NCBI RefSeq assembly: GCF_018861735.1
Contig: NZ_JAHLEB010000033.1
Location: forward strand, 1-54,154
DNA: 54,154 bases
Reading direction: 5' to 3'
Origin: Clostridium lacusfryxellense
GTDB taxonomy: Bacteria; Bacillota; Clostridia; Clostridiales; Clostridiaceae
Positions 37,866 through 47,319 of the stretch are shown one piece after another (the stretch's first letter is position 1; every line of letters begins with the position of its first letter). The position numbers and the translations under genes are program-made. The notes beneath the pieces are model-generated. The model did not search any database, was not told the DNA's origin, and worked only from the letters and a program-made list of their open reading frames with translations.

Positions 37866-38903
37866 TTACTTTAATGTTTTACATGAATTTCTTTCAATTA
37901 GGTCTATAGGTAAGGTATAATTTGCTGAAAAATTTGAATTATTCTCAATTGATGTTATTAACGTATTTGTTGCTATTGCTGCCATTTCAAGTAAAGTCAT
38001 TCTTACTGTTGTTAATGATGGATTTATATACATTGCCACCTCTATATCATCAAACCCTACTATTGAAATATCATCTGGCACTTTCAAATTAGCCTCTTGT
38101 ATTGCTTGCATAGCTCCTATAGCCATTTTATCATTACCACAAAATATTGCAGTAGGAATTCCTTTTTGCAACAATTTATTTGTAGCATTATATCCACCTG
38201 TGATTGTAAAATCACCTTTAGCAATTAAACTGTTTTTCACGCTAATTCCAGCATCTGTAAGTGCCTTCTTATAAGCATTAAATCTTTCCATACCAGATAA
38301 ATTCTCCGATATTCCCACTATATGTGCAATTTTAGTATGTCCAAGGCCTATCAAATAATTAGTAGCCTTATATGCTCCATGAAAATTATCAGCATTAACA
38401 ATTATACATTTTTTATATACCTCTTCATCTGATTTTACTGATTGATCTAAAAGTGCTACCCTATAACCAGATTGTATTATTTCTTTTATTTCTACCTCGT
38501 TGTTCTTTTCGCCAATAAATATTCCACCTGATATTGTCTTATTATAAAAAGTTTCTTTAACTTTTTTAAAATCCTTTTGTTTACTTACTATGGATACAAG
38601 TACTGTATAACCCATTTTGCTTGCATTATCAATAACTGATCCAGTAAATGGTGAAAAGTAGGAACTACTAGTAACCTGCTTACCACCCGAATCCACCTTC
38701 ATGTCAATTATGAAAAGCCCTATTACTCTGTTCTTAACTCCTGCAAGCATTCTAGCTGATGCATGTGGTACATAGTTGTTATCCTTAATGATCTTTTGAA
38801 TTCTTATTCTAGTTTCTTCTGGAACATTAGAATAATTGTTTATTACTCTTGAGACGGTGCTTCTTGAAACTCCTGCTATTTTCGCTATATCTATACTGTT
38901 CAT
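37866..38903 (-). CDS. LacI-family transcriptional regulator
   Basis: A 345-residue LacI/GalR repressor. The helix-turn-helix is MNSIDIAKIAGVSRSTVSRV followed by INNYSNVPEETR and the hinge helix region NYVPHASARMLAG. The periplasmic-binding-like effector domain shows AIFCGNDKMAIGAMQAIQEA and DISIVGFDDIEVA. The start at 38903 is chosen because AAGGGG precedes it; a TTG at 38921 would be too early. It sits between the importer and the chemoreceptor/phosphorylase genes. Similar operator-like sites at its own promoter, at the importer and at the phosphorylase gene indicate it controls all three. Confidence 0.9.
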   Translation of the reverse strand: MNSIDIAKIAGVSRSTVSRVINNYSNVPEETRIRIQKIIKDNNYVPHASARMLAGVKNRVIGLFIIDMKVDSGGKQVTSSSYFSPFTGSVIDNASKMGYTVLVSIVSKQKDFKKVKETFYNKTISGGIFIGEKNNEVEIKEIIQSGYRVALLDQSVKSDEEVYKKCIIVNADNFHGAYKATNYLIGLGHTKIAHIVGISENLSGMERFNAYKKALTDAGISVKNSLIAKGDFTITGGYNATNKLLQKGIPTAIFCGNDKMAIGAMQAIQEANLKVPDDISIVGFDDIEVAMYINPSLTTVRMTLLEMAAIATNTLITSIENNSNFSANYTLPIDLIERNSCKTLK

Positions 38904-38926
38904 GTCCACACCCCTTATCAATAGTT

Positions 38927-38977
38927 TTAAACGCGTGTTTATAATGTAATAGTACTATATATATTCTTACTTTTCAA
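38927..38977 (-). promoter_or_regulatory. lacI promoter with LacI-type operator, site A
   Basis: On the minus strand TTGAAA (38972-38977), a 17-base spacer, and TACTAT (38949-38954) form a good SigA promoter. TATAAACACGCGTTTAA lies immediately after the -10 (38927-38944), covering the likely start of transcription, and fits autorepression. Confidence 0.7.
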
Positions 38978-39126
38978 ACCGTAATAAGTCCATTTTCCCT
39001 TAAATAAACAAGTTTTAACATCATTAGCTTCATATATATCGAAATTGCTCCCTTTCTCGTAGAACCGTTTACATATTTCTATTAAATCATCTCCTACGGA
39101 GCTGCAACATCTTCGAAGAAGATGCA

Positions 39127-39234
39127 TTAACGACTTCATAAGGAAATTTATACTACCCCTGAAGTTTTCTTTTTGTTAGGGTATGTAACTCACACAAATA
39201 TATTTGGGAGACTTTCCTTATGAAATGTCGTTAA
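39127..39234. repeat. 108-base element with 20-bp inverted ends
   Basis: TTAACGACTTCATAAGGAAA at 39127-39146 is matched in inverted form at 39213-39234, with a two-base bulge (TTTCCTTATGAA, then ATGTCGTTAA). The interior contains a smaller stem, TACCCCTGA with TTAGGGTA. The right arm overlaps the chemoreceptor stop codon. It may be a miniature inverted-repeat element or a structured 3' RNA. The 38978-39126 gap between it and the lacI promoter has two small hairpins (CATCTTC/GAAGATG and CTCC/GGAG) but no supported gene. Confidence 0.75.
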
Positions 39235-41294
39235 AAGCTAAAATTTCGTAATATCTCTTTTAGTCTCTCTGCCTTTTCATTTAAGCCTTGTGCCAATTTA
39301 TGCATGTCTTCGTTTGAACTATTTTGGATTTCCACTGAAGCAGTCACCTGCTGCGTTGCAGCAGCACTTCTCTGCGCAAGCATTGATATATTACTTATGT
39401 TATCTGATAAACTAATCTTCCCCTTTTCAATCAGATTTATGCTATTAACAGAATTATGCATTGCATCAACCACGCTTTCTATAGCGAGTTTTATTGAATC
39501 AAATGCTTTAATAGTTTTCATTACTTGAGCTGTCTCATCTGAAAATGCTATTTTTGCATTATTTGATATCTCTATAGTACTGCTAATTGAGTCATTTACT
39601 TGCTTTATTATTTTACTAATCTCAATAGATGCACCTTGTGATTGTCCAGATAATTTTCTTATTTCCTGGGCTACTACTGCAAATCCCTTACCAGCATCCC
39701 CTGCTCTTGCAGCTTCAATTGATGCATTTAATGATAATAAATTAGTTTGATTTGTTATTTCATTTATTTTATTTAATATTAATAATATATTTTTTGTATT
39801 GTCTTTGAGTTCTGAAATAGTGTCAGAAACATTAGTTATAGCTTTAGAATTGCTGTCTGATGATTCATTTAACCCCTTAATAATATGTCTGCTATCCTCA
39901 AGTACCAAGAAACATTCGTCTGCTGCTCCTGACACTTTTCCGAGTCCCTCCACACCTTTATGGATATCTAAATCTAAATCATTAGAGGTTTCTTCACATT
40001 GCATTGTATTTTCTACTTGCTCTCCAGAACCAATTGTGATTTCAGCAATCGCAGCGGTAACTTGTTTTGAAGTTTGCGCGTTTCCCTCGGTAAAATTAAG
40101 TAACTGATTTGAAATCTCATCAGTTTCTGATGCTAGAGCGGTTGTTGTCTTTAACATAAATCTTAATTTTCTAGTCATAATATTAAAATTTTCACTTAAT
40201 GCGTTAAGCTCAAGGATTCTACTGTTTTTGCTTTCAACCATTAAATTACCGTCAGCGAGCTTCTTTGTAAGCCCAATAATTTCATTTATAGGTCTTGAAA
40301 TCTGCATGGATGTGAATAAGGAAATAATAACACAAGCAATTAAACACAAAATCATAATTACTGAAGTGTATTTTTGTATATTAGTAGCCGTTGCTGATAA
40401 TTCACTTTCAGGGACTACAGCCACATATTTCCAATCATTTAATTTTGACTGAGTATACACTCCAAACATCTTAGTATTACCATCTTTAAATGTAAAATCA
40501 CCATTTCCACTGGTTTTTATAGCACTATAAACATTGTCCTTTAATTTTGTTCCAGCTAATTTACTATCCTTATGTGCTACAATTTTGCCATTTCCATCTA
40601 TAATGTATATATATCCCTTTTTACCTATTTTTGAATCTTTTAATGCGTTATTTAAAATATCTACACTAATATTTATTTCTAAAATCCCTATAGTCTTTTT
40701 TCCACTTGTATTTTTAAATAGACTTATACTACTTAAATAACTCGCTGAGCGACCCTCTATTATCTTGGCATCATGTGGCGGTAACCAATATGGCCTCCCA
40801 TCATTTTTAACTACTGTGTTATACCAAGGCTGTTTTTTAGTTTCTGTCATAGCGCTATTAGACTCTTCCAAAGTTCTTGGATTTCTAGGAAAACTAGATG
40901 TTAAACCATTTTCACTGTAAAATGTTATCCCACTTATAATATTCATACTATTACTTAACGTTGCATTTGTTAGTTCATTTTCAATTAGAACTCTATTATT
41001 ATCCTTAATCTCATCAGTAACCTTATCATTATTAATTAGTGATATAAACTTTTTATTAGAATATAACTGTGCTGGCATATTATCTACAGAACTAGTTATT
41101 ATTTCTACATAATTTTTGTTTTGCATTAATGTTTCCGTTGAAGAACTTTTAAAATCCTTAATAACGTTTGCCTTTGTTATAAAATAAGTAGAAACCCCCG
41201 TTACAATTAATGAAACCATTACAAGCAATGAAAAAGTTATTGTTAATTTTCCTAAAAGACTTTTAGCATTAATCTTTATAAACCTTTTCTTCAT
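39231..41294 (-). CDS. Methyl-accepting chemotaxis protein with Cache sensor
   Basis: A 687-residue chemoreceptor: cytoplasmic N-terminus, helix 1 (about 17-39), an extracellular dCache-like sensor (about 40-300), helix 2 (about 308-328), HAMP, and the methyl-accepting signalling domain. The hairpin tip [20 protein letters not shown] followed by [12 protein letters not shown] is near residues 520-550. The gene lies between lacI and the cellobiose phosphorylase gene on the same strand, 85 bases after the phosphorylase stop, beyond a terminator. Chemotaxis toward the sugar handled by this module is an inference from position. AGGGGTG precedes the ATG. Confidence 0.92.
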   Translation of the reverse strand: MKKRFIKINAKSLLGKLTITFSLLVMVSLIVTGVSTYFITKANVIKDFKSSSTETLMQNKNYVEIITSSVDNMPAQLYSNKKFISLINNDKVTDEIKDNNRVLIENELTNATLSNSMNIISGITFYSENGLTSSFPRNPRTLEESNSAMTETKKQPWYNTVVKNDGRPYWLPPHDAKIIEGRSASYLSSISLFKNTSGKKTIGILEINISVDILNNALKDSKIGKKGYIYIIDGNGKIVAHKDSKLAGTKLKDNVYSAIKTSGNGDFTFKDGNTKMFGVYTQSKLNDWKYVAVVPESELSATATNIQKYTSVIMILCLIACVIISLFTSMQISRPINEIIGLTKKLADGNLMVESKNSRILELNALSENFNIMTRKLRFMLKTTTALASETDEISNQLLNFTEGNAQTSKQVTAAIAEITIGSGEQVENTMQCEETSNDLDLDIHKGVEGLGKVSGAADECFLVLEDSRHIIKGLNESSDSNSKAITNVSDTISELKDNTKNILLILNKINEITNQTNLLSLNASIEAARAGDAGKGFAVVAQEIRKLSGQSQGASIEISKIIKQVNDSISSTIEISNNAKIAFSDETAQVMKTIKAFDSIKLAIESVVDAMHNSVNSINLIEKGKISLSDNISNISMLAQRSAAATQQVTASVEIQNSSNEDMHKLAQGLNEKAERLKEILRNFSF

Positions 41295-41352
41295 ATTTGC
41301 ACCCCTAATATTCTTTTTTTGTCAATCGTTTACAAGTTATTTTCAACAAAAA

Positions 41353-41378
41353 TATAAGGAGGGTTTACCTCCTTATGT
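41353..41378 (-). terminator. Terminator after the phosphorylase gene
   Basis: ATAAGGAGG, a 5-base loop, and CCTCCTTAT are followed by ATTTTTGTT on the minus strand, directly after the phosphorylase stop. Some read-through into the chemoreceptor gene is possible. Confidence 0.8.
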
Positions 41379-41379
41379 T

Positions 41380-43818
41380 TTAATTACCCATTTCTATTAC
41401 TACTTTATGTGCATTTCCATCTCCAAATACGGGTAATATGTCTCCTTGTATAATTTCCCCATCAACTGTTATTACTTTAACTCCTTTGCAAACATGCTCT
41501 GGATTTTTTACTATAATGTTATATGTGTCCCCTCTATATACTCTCTCAATCTCAAACCCATTCCAATCCTTTGGAATACAAGGATTAACACTAAGTCCAT
41601 CATATTCTGGTTTTACCCCTAATATAAACTGAGTGATTGCGAAATAATTCCACGCAGCAGTTCCTGTAAGCCATGAGTTTTTAGCCTCACCATGTCTTAT
41701 TGCATCACTCCCAGCTACCATTTGCGAATAAACATAAGGTTCTGTTCTATGAATCTCACTTATATCTTCAAGAAATGCTGGCGCAATGTTTTTATATACG
41801 TCAAATGCTCTGTCACCTCTACCTAAAACTGTCTCTGCTATCATTATCCATGGATTATTATGACAGAATATACCTGCATTTTCTTTATATCCTGGTGGAT
41901 AAGATGAAATTTCACCAAGGTTTATGTCATACTTGCTATATGGTGGGTTCAATAACATTATTCCATATTTAGTGTCTAATCTTTCCTTTACAGAATCTAG
42001 TGCTTTTAATGCTAATCCCTCTTCTACACCAATACCCGCCATTACGCAGAAACCTTGTGATTCTATATATATCTGACCTTCGATGTTTTCTTTGCTCCCA
42101 ACCTTATTTCCAAAAGCATCATATGCTCTTAAAAACCAATCTCCATCATATCCTTTTTCTATTACAGTTTTTCTCATTTCATCAATGTGATTCTGCGCAA
42201 TTATCGCTTCTTCATTTAGACCAAATCGTTTGCATAGTTCTACATATTCTGGTCCTATATACACGAACATTCCAGCTATTAGAACTGATTCGGCAACTCT
42301 TCCATCTGGATCTCCAAATGTTTGAAAAGATTCGTCTGGTTCTGTTGAAAAACAATTTAAATTCAAACAATCGTTCCAGTCAGCTCTTCCGATTAAAGGA
42401 AGTCCATTAGGTCCAAGATTATTTATAACATGATAGAAAGACCTCTTTAAATGCTCCATAAGTGTATCTTTTATATTTTCATCACTATTGAAAGCCACGT
42501 GTTCATTAAGTATTGTGAAATCTCCGGTTTCCTTTATATAAGCTGCAGCGCCTAGAATTAGCCACAACGGGTCATCGTTAAATCCCCCTCCAACTTCAGA
42601 GTTTCCTTTTTTGGTTAGCGGTTGATATTGGTGATATGCTCCACCATCTTCAAATTGAATTGCTGCTATATCTAATATTCTTTCCCTTGCTCTTTCCGGA
42701 ATTTGATGAACAAATCCAAGTAAATCTTGATTTGAATCCCTAAATCCCATTCCTCTGCCAATCCCAGACTCAAAATATGATGCACTTCTAGACATATTAA
42801 AAGTTACCATACACTGATACGGATTCCATATGTTTACCATACGATTTAACTTGTCATCATCCGATTTTATGTTATATTTTGATAATAAGTTCAGCCAATA
42901 CTTACTTAAATCTTCAAGTCCTTTTTCTACTTGAACATCAGTACTAAACTTAGCTATCATATCTTTAGCCAATGTCTTGTTAATAATACCAGGACTTTCC
43001 CACTTCTCTTCTTCTTCATTTTCAACATATCCAATTATAAAAATCAAACTTGTTTCCTCACCTGGTTTTAGTTTTATAATTTTACTATGAGATCCTACTG
43101 GTGACCATCCACTAGCAACAGAATTGTTGGATTTTCCACTAATTACTGTTTGTGGTGAATCAAATCCATTATACAATCCTAAAAATGATTCTCGATCTGT
43201 ATCAAATCCATCTATATCGGCATTTACAGAATAGAATGAATAATGATTACGTCTTTCTCTATATTCAGTTTTATGATAAATGACTGAGTTATCTACTTCA
43301 ACTTCTCCTGTACTAAAATTTCTTTGGAAGTTAGTCATGTCATCATATGCATTCCATAAACAGAACTCAACAAATGAAAAAATAGTAATTTCTTTATCCT
43401 CACTCGATGTGTTTTTTATTTTTAGTCTGTTCACTTCTCCATGATACTTTAAAGGTACAAACATTAATTGTTCAACTTCAATACCATTTCTTTCACTTTT
43501 AATTTGAGTATATCCTAGTCCATGCCTGCATTCATAAGAATCTAATTCTGTTTTTACGGGCATATATCCTGGTGTCCAAACATCTCCACCATCATTTATA
43601 TAATAATATCTTCCCCCACTATCCACTGGTGCACTATTATACCTATATCTAGTTAACCTACGTAGCCTTGCATCCTTATAAAAACAATATCCCCCACTAG
43701 TATTTGAAATTAATGAGAAAAAATCATCTGTTCCAAGATAATTAATCCATGGATACGGAGTCTTAGGCGTAGTAATAACATATTCTTTATTTAAATCATC
43801 AAAATAACCGAATTTCAT
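41380..43818 (-). CDS. Cellobiose phosphorylase (GH94)
   Basis: An 812-residue GH94 enzyme that splits cellobiose with phosphate into glucose 1-phosphate and glucose in the cytosol, saving ATP. The N-terminus [20 protein letters not shown] and the total length match clostridial cellobiose phosphorylases of about 811 residues. The catalytic acid lies in [11 protein letters not shown] near residue 480, and [19 protein letters not shown] forms the helical-barrel active site. N,N'-diacetylchitobiose and laminaribiose phosphorylases are related alternatives, but the N-terminal match favours cellobiose. Its promoter holds a LacI-type operator (43926-43940) over the probable start of transcription. 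Confidence 0.9.
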   Translation of the reverse strand: MKFGYFDDLNKEYVITTPKTPYPWINYLGTDDFFSLISNTSGGYCFYKDARLRRLTRYRYNSAPVDSGGRYYYINDGGDVWTPGYMPVKTELDSYECRHGLGYTQIKSERNGIEVEQLMFVPLKYHGEVNRLKIKNTSSEDKEITIFSFVEFCLWNAYDDMTNFQRNFSTGEVEVDNSVIYHKTEYRERRNHYSFYSVNADIDGFDTDRESFLGLYNGFDSPQTVISGKSNNSVASGWSPVGSHSKIIKLKPGEETSLIFIIGYVENEEEEKWESPGIINKTLAKDMIAKFSTDVQVEKGLEDLSKYWLNLLSKYNIKSDDDKLNRMVNIWNPYQCMVTFNMSRSASYFESGIGRGMGFRDSNQDLLGFVHQIPERARERILDIAAIQFEDGGAYHQYQPLTKKGNSEVGGGFNDDPLWLILGAAAYIKETGDFTILNEHVAFNSDENIKDTLMEHLKRSFYHVINNLGPNGLPLIGRADWNDCLNLNCFSTEPDESFQTFGDPDGRVAESVLIAGMFVYIGPEYVELCKRFGLNEEAIIAQNHIDEMRKTVIEKGYDGDWFLRAYDAFGNKVGSKENIEGQIYIESQGFCVMAGIGVEEGLALKALDSVKERLDTKYGIMLLNPPYSKYDINLGEISSYPPGYKENAGIFCHNNPWIMIAETVLGRGDRAFDVYKNIAPAFLEDISEIHRTEPYVYSQMVAGSDAIRHGEAKNSWLTGTAAWNYFAITQFILGVKPEYDGLSVNPCIPKDWNGFEIERVYRGDTYNIIVKNPEHVCKGVKVITVDGEIIQGDILPVFGDGNAHKVVIEMGN

Positions 43819-43883
43819 ACTTTATTCCCCCTTATATTTCTATAATTCTATCTTATAGAAAATAATTGAAAATATCAATAATC

Positions 43884-43907
43884 ATAGAGGGGTTTATTAC
43901 CCCCTAT
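43884..43907 (-). other. Hairpin in the phosphorylase leader
   Basis: ATAGGGGG and CCCCTCTAT are inverted around a 6-base loop with one bulge, in the untranslated leader between the operator and the gene. It has no T-run, so it may stabilise the mRNA 5' end rather than terminate. Confidence 0.5.
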
Positions 43908-43925
43908 TTCTTACATTAGATTTAA

Positions 43926-43953
43926 TTAACGCGTGTTTACTACATTTATTATA
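43926..43953 (-). promoter_or_regulatory. Phosphorylase promoter -10 and LacI-type operator, site B
   Basis: TATAAT (43948-43953, minus strand) is followed by AGTAAACACGCGTTAA (43926-43940). The 11 bases AAACACGCGTT are identical to site A at lacI and are placed the same way relative to the -10. The -35 box is poor. Confidence 0.65.
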
Positions 43954-44014
43954 ACTTATTAGATTTTTTATAACTTATTTGTATTTTGATTTATATTGCC
44001 ATCTTTTTTAAGCA

Positions 44015-44053
44015 ATAAAACAGGCGACATATACAATATATCACCTGTTTTAT
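44015..44053 (-). terminator. Terminator of the ApbE/iron-sulfur flavoprotein operon
   Basis: ATAAAACAGGTGATATA pairs with TATGTCGCCTGTTTTAT with two mismatches on the minus strand, 13 bases after the stop, and ends in T-rich DNA. Confidence 0.8.
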
Positions 44054-44066
44054 CTTATATCTATTA

Positions 44067-45716
44067 CTATACTTTAGCTTGAGATAATGCATCTTGCGTT
44101 GCACTAATAATTCCCTCGCAACTATAAGTGGCTCCTGATATTGTATCTACTGAAGTTGATTGAGCTGAAATTATCTCTGAAATAATTCCACTTTCAACAT
44201 TTTCATAAAATCTTGGAGTATCTTGATTTGACACTGTTTCAATACTAATAATTTTATTATCTTTTATTGTAACTGACATTTCTGTTGTACCTCTTCTGTA
44301 ACCAGTACCAGTTCCTGTGTAGGTTCCATCGGTATAACTTACAGTATCTTTTGTTGTTATGCTAGCGCTGTCATCTGTAGTATTAGCAGTTGAGGTTTCG
44401 TCATTAGTAGTCGTGCTTGAGTTATCGTTACTAGAAGTTGATACACTACTGTCCGAACTTGCTACACCAGTACTTGTATCAGTAGTACTTTCATCAGCAG
44501 TGCTAATAGAAGCGGTACTTGCTGTCGAACTTGCCTCTGCTTGAGTTAATGCATCCTGCGTTGCATTTATAATCCCCTCACAACTATAAGTTGCTCCTGA
44601 AATCGTATCTACTGAAGTAGACTGATTTGAAATCATTTCAGATATTATCTCACTTTCAACATTTTCATAAAATCTTGGAGTATCTTGATTTGATACTGTT
44701 TCAATATTAGCAATTTTATTGTCTTTTATTGTAACTGATATTTCAGTTGTACCGCCTCTATAACCAGTACCAGTTCCTGTATATGTTCCGTCCGTATATT
44801 TTTGAGAAGTACTAGTTGTACTAGTCGTTGTATTTGTAGAACTACTAGATGTTGTGGTTAATCCACTTTTAGCTAAGGCAATCCCACCTAAATTGTTAAC
44901 ACCATAAAGTCCTACCATAGCAGCTATTGCTAAAGAACTGGCCAGTTCTGGGTTTATATTCTCACCAAGAACATTTACCTTAGTATTGTTTCTAGGACAT
45001 GTTTCAATACACTTAAAACAGTTAATACAATCCCCACCACATACACTTTCTACTTTGTAAAGTGGTAATCCCATTGAACAATTATTTGTACAAACTCTAC
45101 ACTTTCCACATTTTTCAGAAGGTTTTATAATTTTCAATATACCTATTCTTGAAAATATATTAAAAACAGCTCCTAAGGGACATAAATATCTACAGAAAAA
45201 TCTTTCTACAAAGAAAGCACCCACCGTTATTAAAATCAAAAACACAACTCCAATAGTGTAATCTGATAATACCTGAGGAAAATCAGTTATTAAAGCAAAA
45301 GCATCCCAAGGACTTGTAGTATCCAAAACACTACTTCCCATTGTCCACACAACAACTATAAGTAATAGTAATACTAAATATTTAACATATTTTAGCGCCG
45401 CATCTAGTTTTTCGTTTACTTTAAAGTTAATTTTAAATACATGTTTTGATAATAAATGAAGTAAATCATTATATGTTCCAAAAGCACAAATCCACCCGCA
45501 GAAAAACCTCCCCAGTACTATAGTTATTATAATAGCAGTTACAAACTCAATTAAACTAGGGAAGACCTGAATGAAATTAAGATCACCTTTAATTATCATT
45601 TCATAAATACTTTTAAAACCCGAAAATGCCAATATAAATAAGCCTGGTGATAAAATAAACATTAATAATTGCACTGCTAATCTAAATATTTGTATTCTCT
45701 TTATCTTTTTTTTCAT
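44067..45716 (-). CDS. NapH/NosR-like membrane ferredoxin with two FMN-binding domains
   Basis: A 549-residue membrane electron-transfer protein. Residues 1-195 hold about five helices with two CxxxC pairs, FFCGWICAFG (C73, C77) and FFCRYLCPLG (C175, C179). Two 4Fe-4S sets follow: C203-C213 (CGKCRVCTNNC) and C230-C240 (CINCFKCIETC, followed by P). A further helix leads to the outside. The exported part has two FMN_bind domains (about 307-395 and 461-549), each with the flavinylation motif DTISGAT, where FMN joins Thr, separated by a 65-residue Ser/Thr-rich linker. The upstream ApbE-type enzyme, encoded 14 bases away, would attach the FMN. Electrons would pass from the membrane to an extracytosolic acceptor. 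The ATG at 45716 follows AAGGAG; a GTG at 45725 is too close to it. Confidence 0.88.
   Translation of the reverse strand: MKKKIKRIQIFRLAVQLLMFILSPGLFILAFSGFKSIYEMIIKGDLNFIQVFPSLIEFVTAIIITIVLGRFFCGWICAFGTYNDLLHLLSKHVFKINFKVNEKLDAALKYVKYLVLLLLIVVVWTMGSSVLDTTSPWDAFALITDFPQVLSDYTIGVVFLILITVGAFFVERFFCRYLCPLGAVFNIFSRIGILKIIKPSEKCGKCRVCTNNCSMGLPLYKVESVCGGDCINCFKCIETCPRNNTKVNVLGENINPELASSLAIAAMVGLYGVNNLGGIALAKSGLTTTSSSSTNTTTSTTSTSQKYTDGTYTGTGTGYRGGTTEISVTIKDNKIANIETVSNQDTPRFYENVESEIISEMISNQSTSVDTISGATYSCEGIINATQDALTQAEASSTASTASISTADESTTDTSTGVASSDSSVSTSSNDNSSTTTNDETSTANTTDDSASITTKDTVSYTDGTYTGTGTGYRRGTTEMSVTIKDNKIISIETVSNQDTPRFYENVESGIISEIISAQSTSVDTISGATYSCEGIISATQDALSQAKV
44070..44798. repeat. Tandem duplication of the FMN-binding domain
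   Basis: Two 267-base copies (44070-44336 and 44532-44798) encode 89-residue domains that differ at only about ten positions. Long stretches such as ETVSNQDTPRFYENVES and SVDTISGATYSCEGI are identical. The DNA is also very similar, which indicates a recent duplication or ongoing conversion. Confidence 0.93.
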
Positions 45717-45730
45717 TTTTACCACTCCTT

Positions 45731-46777
45731 TTAAATGCTATTTTTATATACAAATTCATTATTCGTAAGTGTAACTTTTCCACTCAAACCTGATGTAACA
45801 TAAACTTCTTTATTTTTAGTTATGAATATTGCATCTATGCCTTTCATTTCTTCAATTAACCTCATAGCCTTAAACACTCCCATAATATATGTACCTGTCG
45901 AAAGTCCATCCCCATCTATAGAATTATCAGAAATTATTGTAGAACTTATAATATCGCTTTCAGAAGGGTAGCCAGTACTTGGGTTTATTATATGATGAAA
46001 TTTTTTACCTCCAGTCTCAAAGTACCTTTCATAGTTACCTGAGGTAACTACAGATTTGTTTATTACACTTATAGTTAAAGCAAATTCTCCACGTCTTTTA
46101 AACGGATTTTGAATACCAACAGTCCAAGCGTTTCCATCATCTTTACTTCCAATTACAAATATGTTTCCTCCAAGATTTATAAGAGCACTTTTGATTTTAT
46201 TTTTAATCATTATGTCTCTAACTTGATCTGCTGCATATCCTTTCGCGATACCTCCAACATCGATTTCCTGTTTTTCATTCTTTAAAAGTATAGAACTATT
46301 ATTTTTATCTATTACTATATCCTTGTAGTTTACAACCTTAAGCTTTTGTTTAATTTCACTACTACCTGGGACTCTAACATCTTCTTTGCCAATGCCCCAC
46401 AAAGCAACTATTGGCCTAATTGTGATATCGAAAGCCCCTTCTGATAGCATGCAATATTTTATAGCCTTTTCAATAACATAATAAGTATCCTCGCTCACTA
46501 TTAACGACTGTTTCCCAGCATATTGATTTATTTTTGAGATTTCGCTATTTTCTTTAAATACAGACATTTTGTCGTCAATCTCACATAGCTTTCTAATTGA
46601 CTCGTCAATAGCTTTATTAGCTTTTCTTCCACATACTTTTAATTGATTCAAGGTGCCAAGCGAATAAAATTCGCGAGATATATACTCTTTTATATTTCCA
46701 GATATAAGTAATAAAATTAAAATAATACCTATTATTACTGACATTATAATTAATGCATTTTCAATATTAAAAACCAT
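45731..46777 (-). CDS. apbE: FAD:protein FMN transferase (ApbE)
   Basis: A 348-residue ApbE-family flavin transferase with one N-terminal transmembrane helix (about 6-24), so it acts outside the cytoplasmic membrane. It moves FMN from FAD to a Thr of target proteins. Key segments are present: VGGIAKGYAADQV, INLGGNIFVIG, HHIINPSTGYPSES and DGDGLSTGTYIMG with Mg-binding acids. The next gene encodes a protein with two DTISGAT acceptor motifs, an obvious substrate. The ATG at 46777 is chosen over a TTG nine bases earlier because AAAGG is better spaced. It leads the two-gene operon. Confidence 0.93.
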   Translation of the reverse strand: MVFNIENALIIMSVIIGIILILLLISGNIKEYISREFYSLGTLNQLKVCGRKANKAIDESIRKLCEIDDKMSVFKENSEISKINQYAGKQSLIVSEDTYYVIEKAIKYCMLSEGAFDITIRPIVALWGIGKEDVRVPGSSEIKQKLKVVNYKDIVIDKNNSSILLKNEKQEIDVGGIAKGYAADQVRDIMIKNKIKSALINLGGNIFVIGSKDDGNAWTVGIQNPFKRRGEFALTISVINKSVVTSGNYERYFETGGKKFHHIINPSTGYPSESDIISSTIISDNSIDGDGLSTGTYIMGVFKAMRLIEEMKGIDAIFITKNKEVYVTSGLSGKVTLTNNEFVYKNSI

Positions 46778-47001
46778 AACTACCAACCTTTCATCTAGTA
46801 AATTAATTTATAAGAACTTAATTTACTTACCTTCTATGTATTTATATTAACAAACAATTATGTATCTCATATCAAATGATTATGTGTTTTTTATGTTATT
46901 TTACTGATATACTTTTCACTAAAATGGTTAAACTATATGAAATACTTGATATCAAAATTATTTACAAGTTCATAATTTTCTTATTTGAAGGGAGAATGTT
47001 A

Positions 47002-47175
47002 ATGGATAAACATAAATTAGGAAAAGCAAAGAATTCAGTTAATGAATTAGATGCTAATAAAGGCAGTGGTGGTGTTTCAGACACTGAAATGGCAATTATG
47101 TATAAACTATCTAACATGACAAATGACATTGCTGATGTACCTGTTGAAGAAGAATTAAAATTAAAAACCAAATAA
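47002..47175 (+). CDS. Small hypothetical protein
   Basis: A 57-residue hydrophilic protein of unknown function, beginning MDKHKLGKAKNSVNELDANK and ending in a Lys-rich tail. The GGGAG site eight bases before the ATG at 47002 supports translation; an upstream ATG at 46996 is too close to it. There is no signal peptide or known motif. The gene ends two bases before the inverted repeat at 47178, so its 3' end borders the repeat-bounded patch. No family is recognised. Confidence 0.55.
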   Translation: MDKHKLGKAKNSVNELDANKGSGGVSDTEMAIMYKLSNMTNDIADVPVEEELKLKTK

Positions 47176-47177
47176 TT

Positions 47178-47224
47178 AAAAAAAGCCTCATACTTAAGGT
47201 AACGGGTTTACTTTAGAGGTGCAA
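47178..47224. repeat. Inverted repeat, left copy, bounding a 2.6-kb patch
   Basis: About 46 bases that match, in inverted orientation, the segment at 49818-49863. TAACGGGTTTACTTTAG is identical in both, flanked by GCC and GGTGCAA with small differences. The TGCACC-type terminus resembles IS3-family ends, but with that polarity the element would lie outside the patch. Confidence 0.75.
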
Positions 47225-47266
47225 TCCTATAAATAACATCATTTTCAACAATGATTTATACAACAA

Positions 47267-47303
47267 AAAAGGTATGATAAATTAACAATTTATCATACCT
47301 TTT
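47267..47303 (-). terminator. Terminator of the alpha/beta hydrolase gene
   Basis: AAAAGGTATGATAAATT and AATTTATCATACCTTTT form a perfect 16-17 bp stem with a very small loop, followed by T on the minus strand. It lies 16 bases after the stop. Confidence 0.92.
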
Positions 47304-47319
47304 AACATCTAATTATATA

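Noticed and set aside
38939-39139. A 66-codon open frame on the minus strand between the chemoreceptor and lacI genes
   Set aside because: It has no ribosome binding site, starts inside one arm of the inverted-repeat element and contains the lacI promoter, so coding is unlikely.
38904-39230. Possible riboswitch in the lacI upstream region
   Set aside because: Several stems are present, but I could not match any known riboswitch consensus, including c-di-GMP I and II; kept only as an inverted-repeat element.
41322-41336. Catabolite-responsive-element-like sequence (TGTAAACGATTGACA, minus strand) before the chemoreceptor gene
   Set aside because: It has an extra base relative to the CcpA consensus, and no comparable site is seen at the other sugar promoters.
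41700-42410. Two plus-strand frames of 90 and 136 codons
   Set aside because: Both are antisense shadows within the conserved cellobiose phosphorylase gene.
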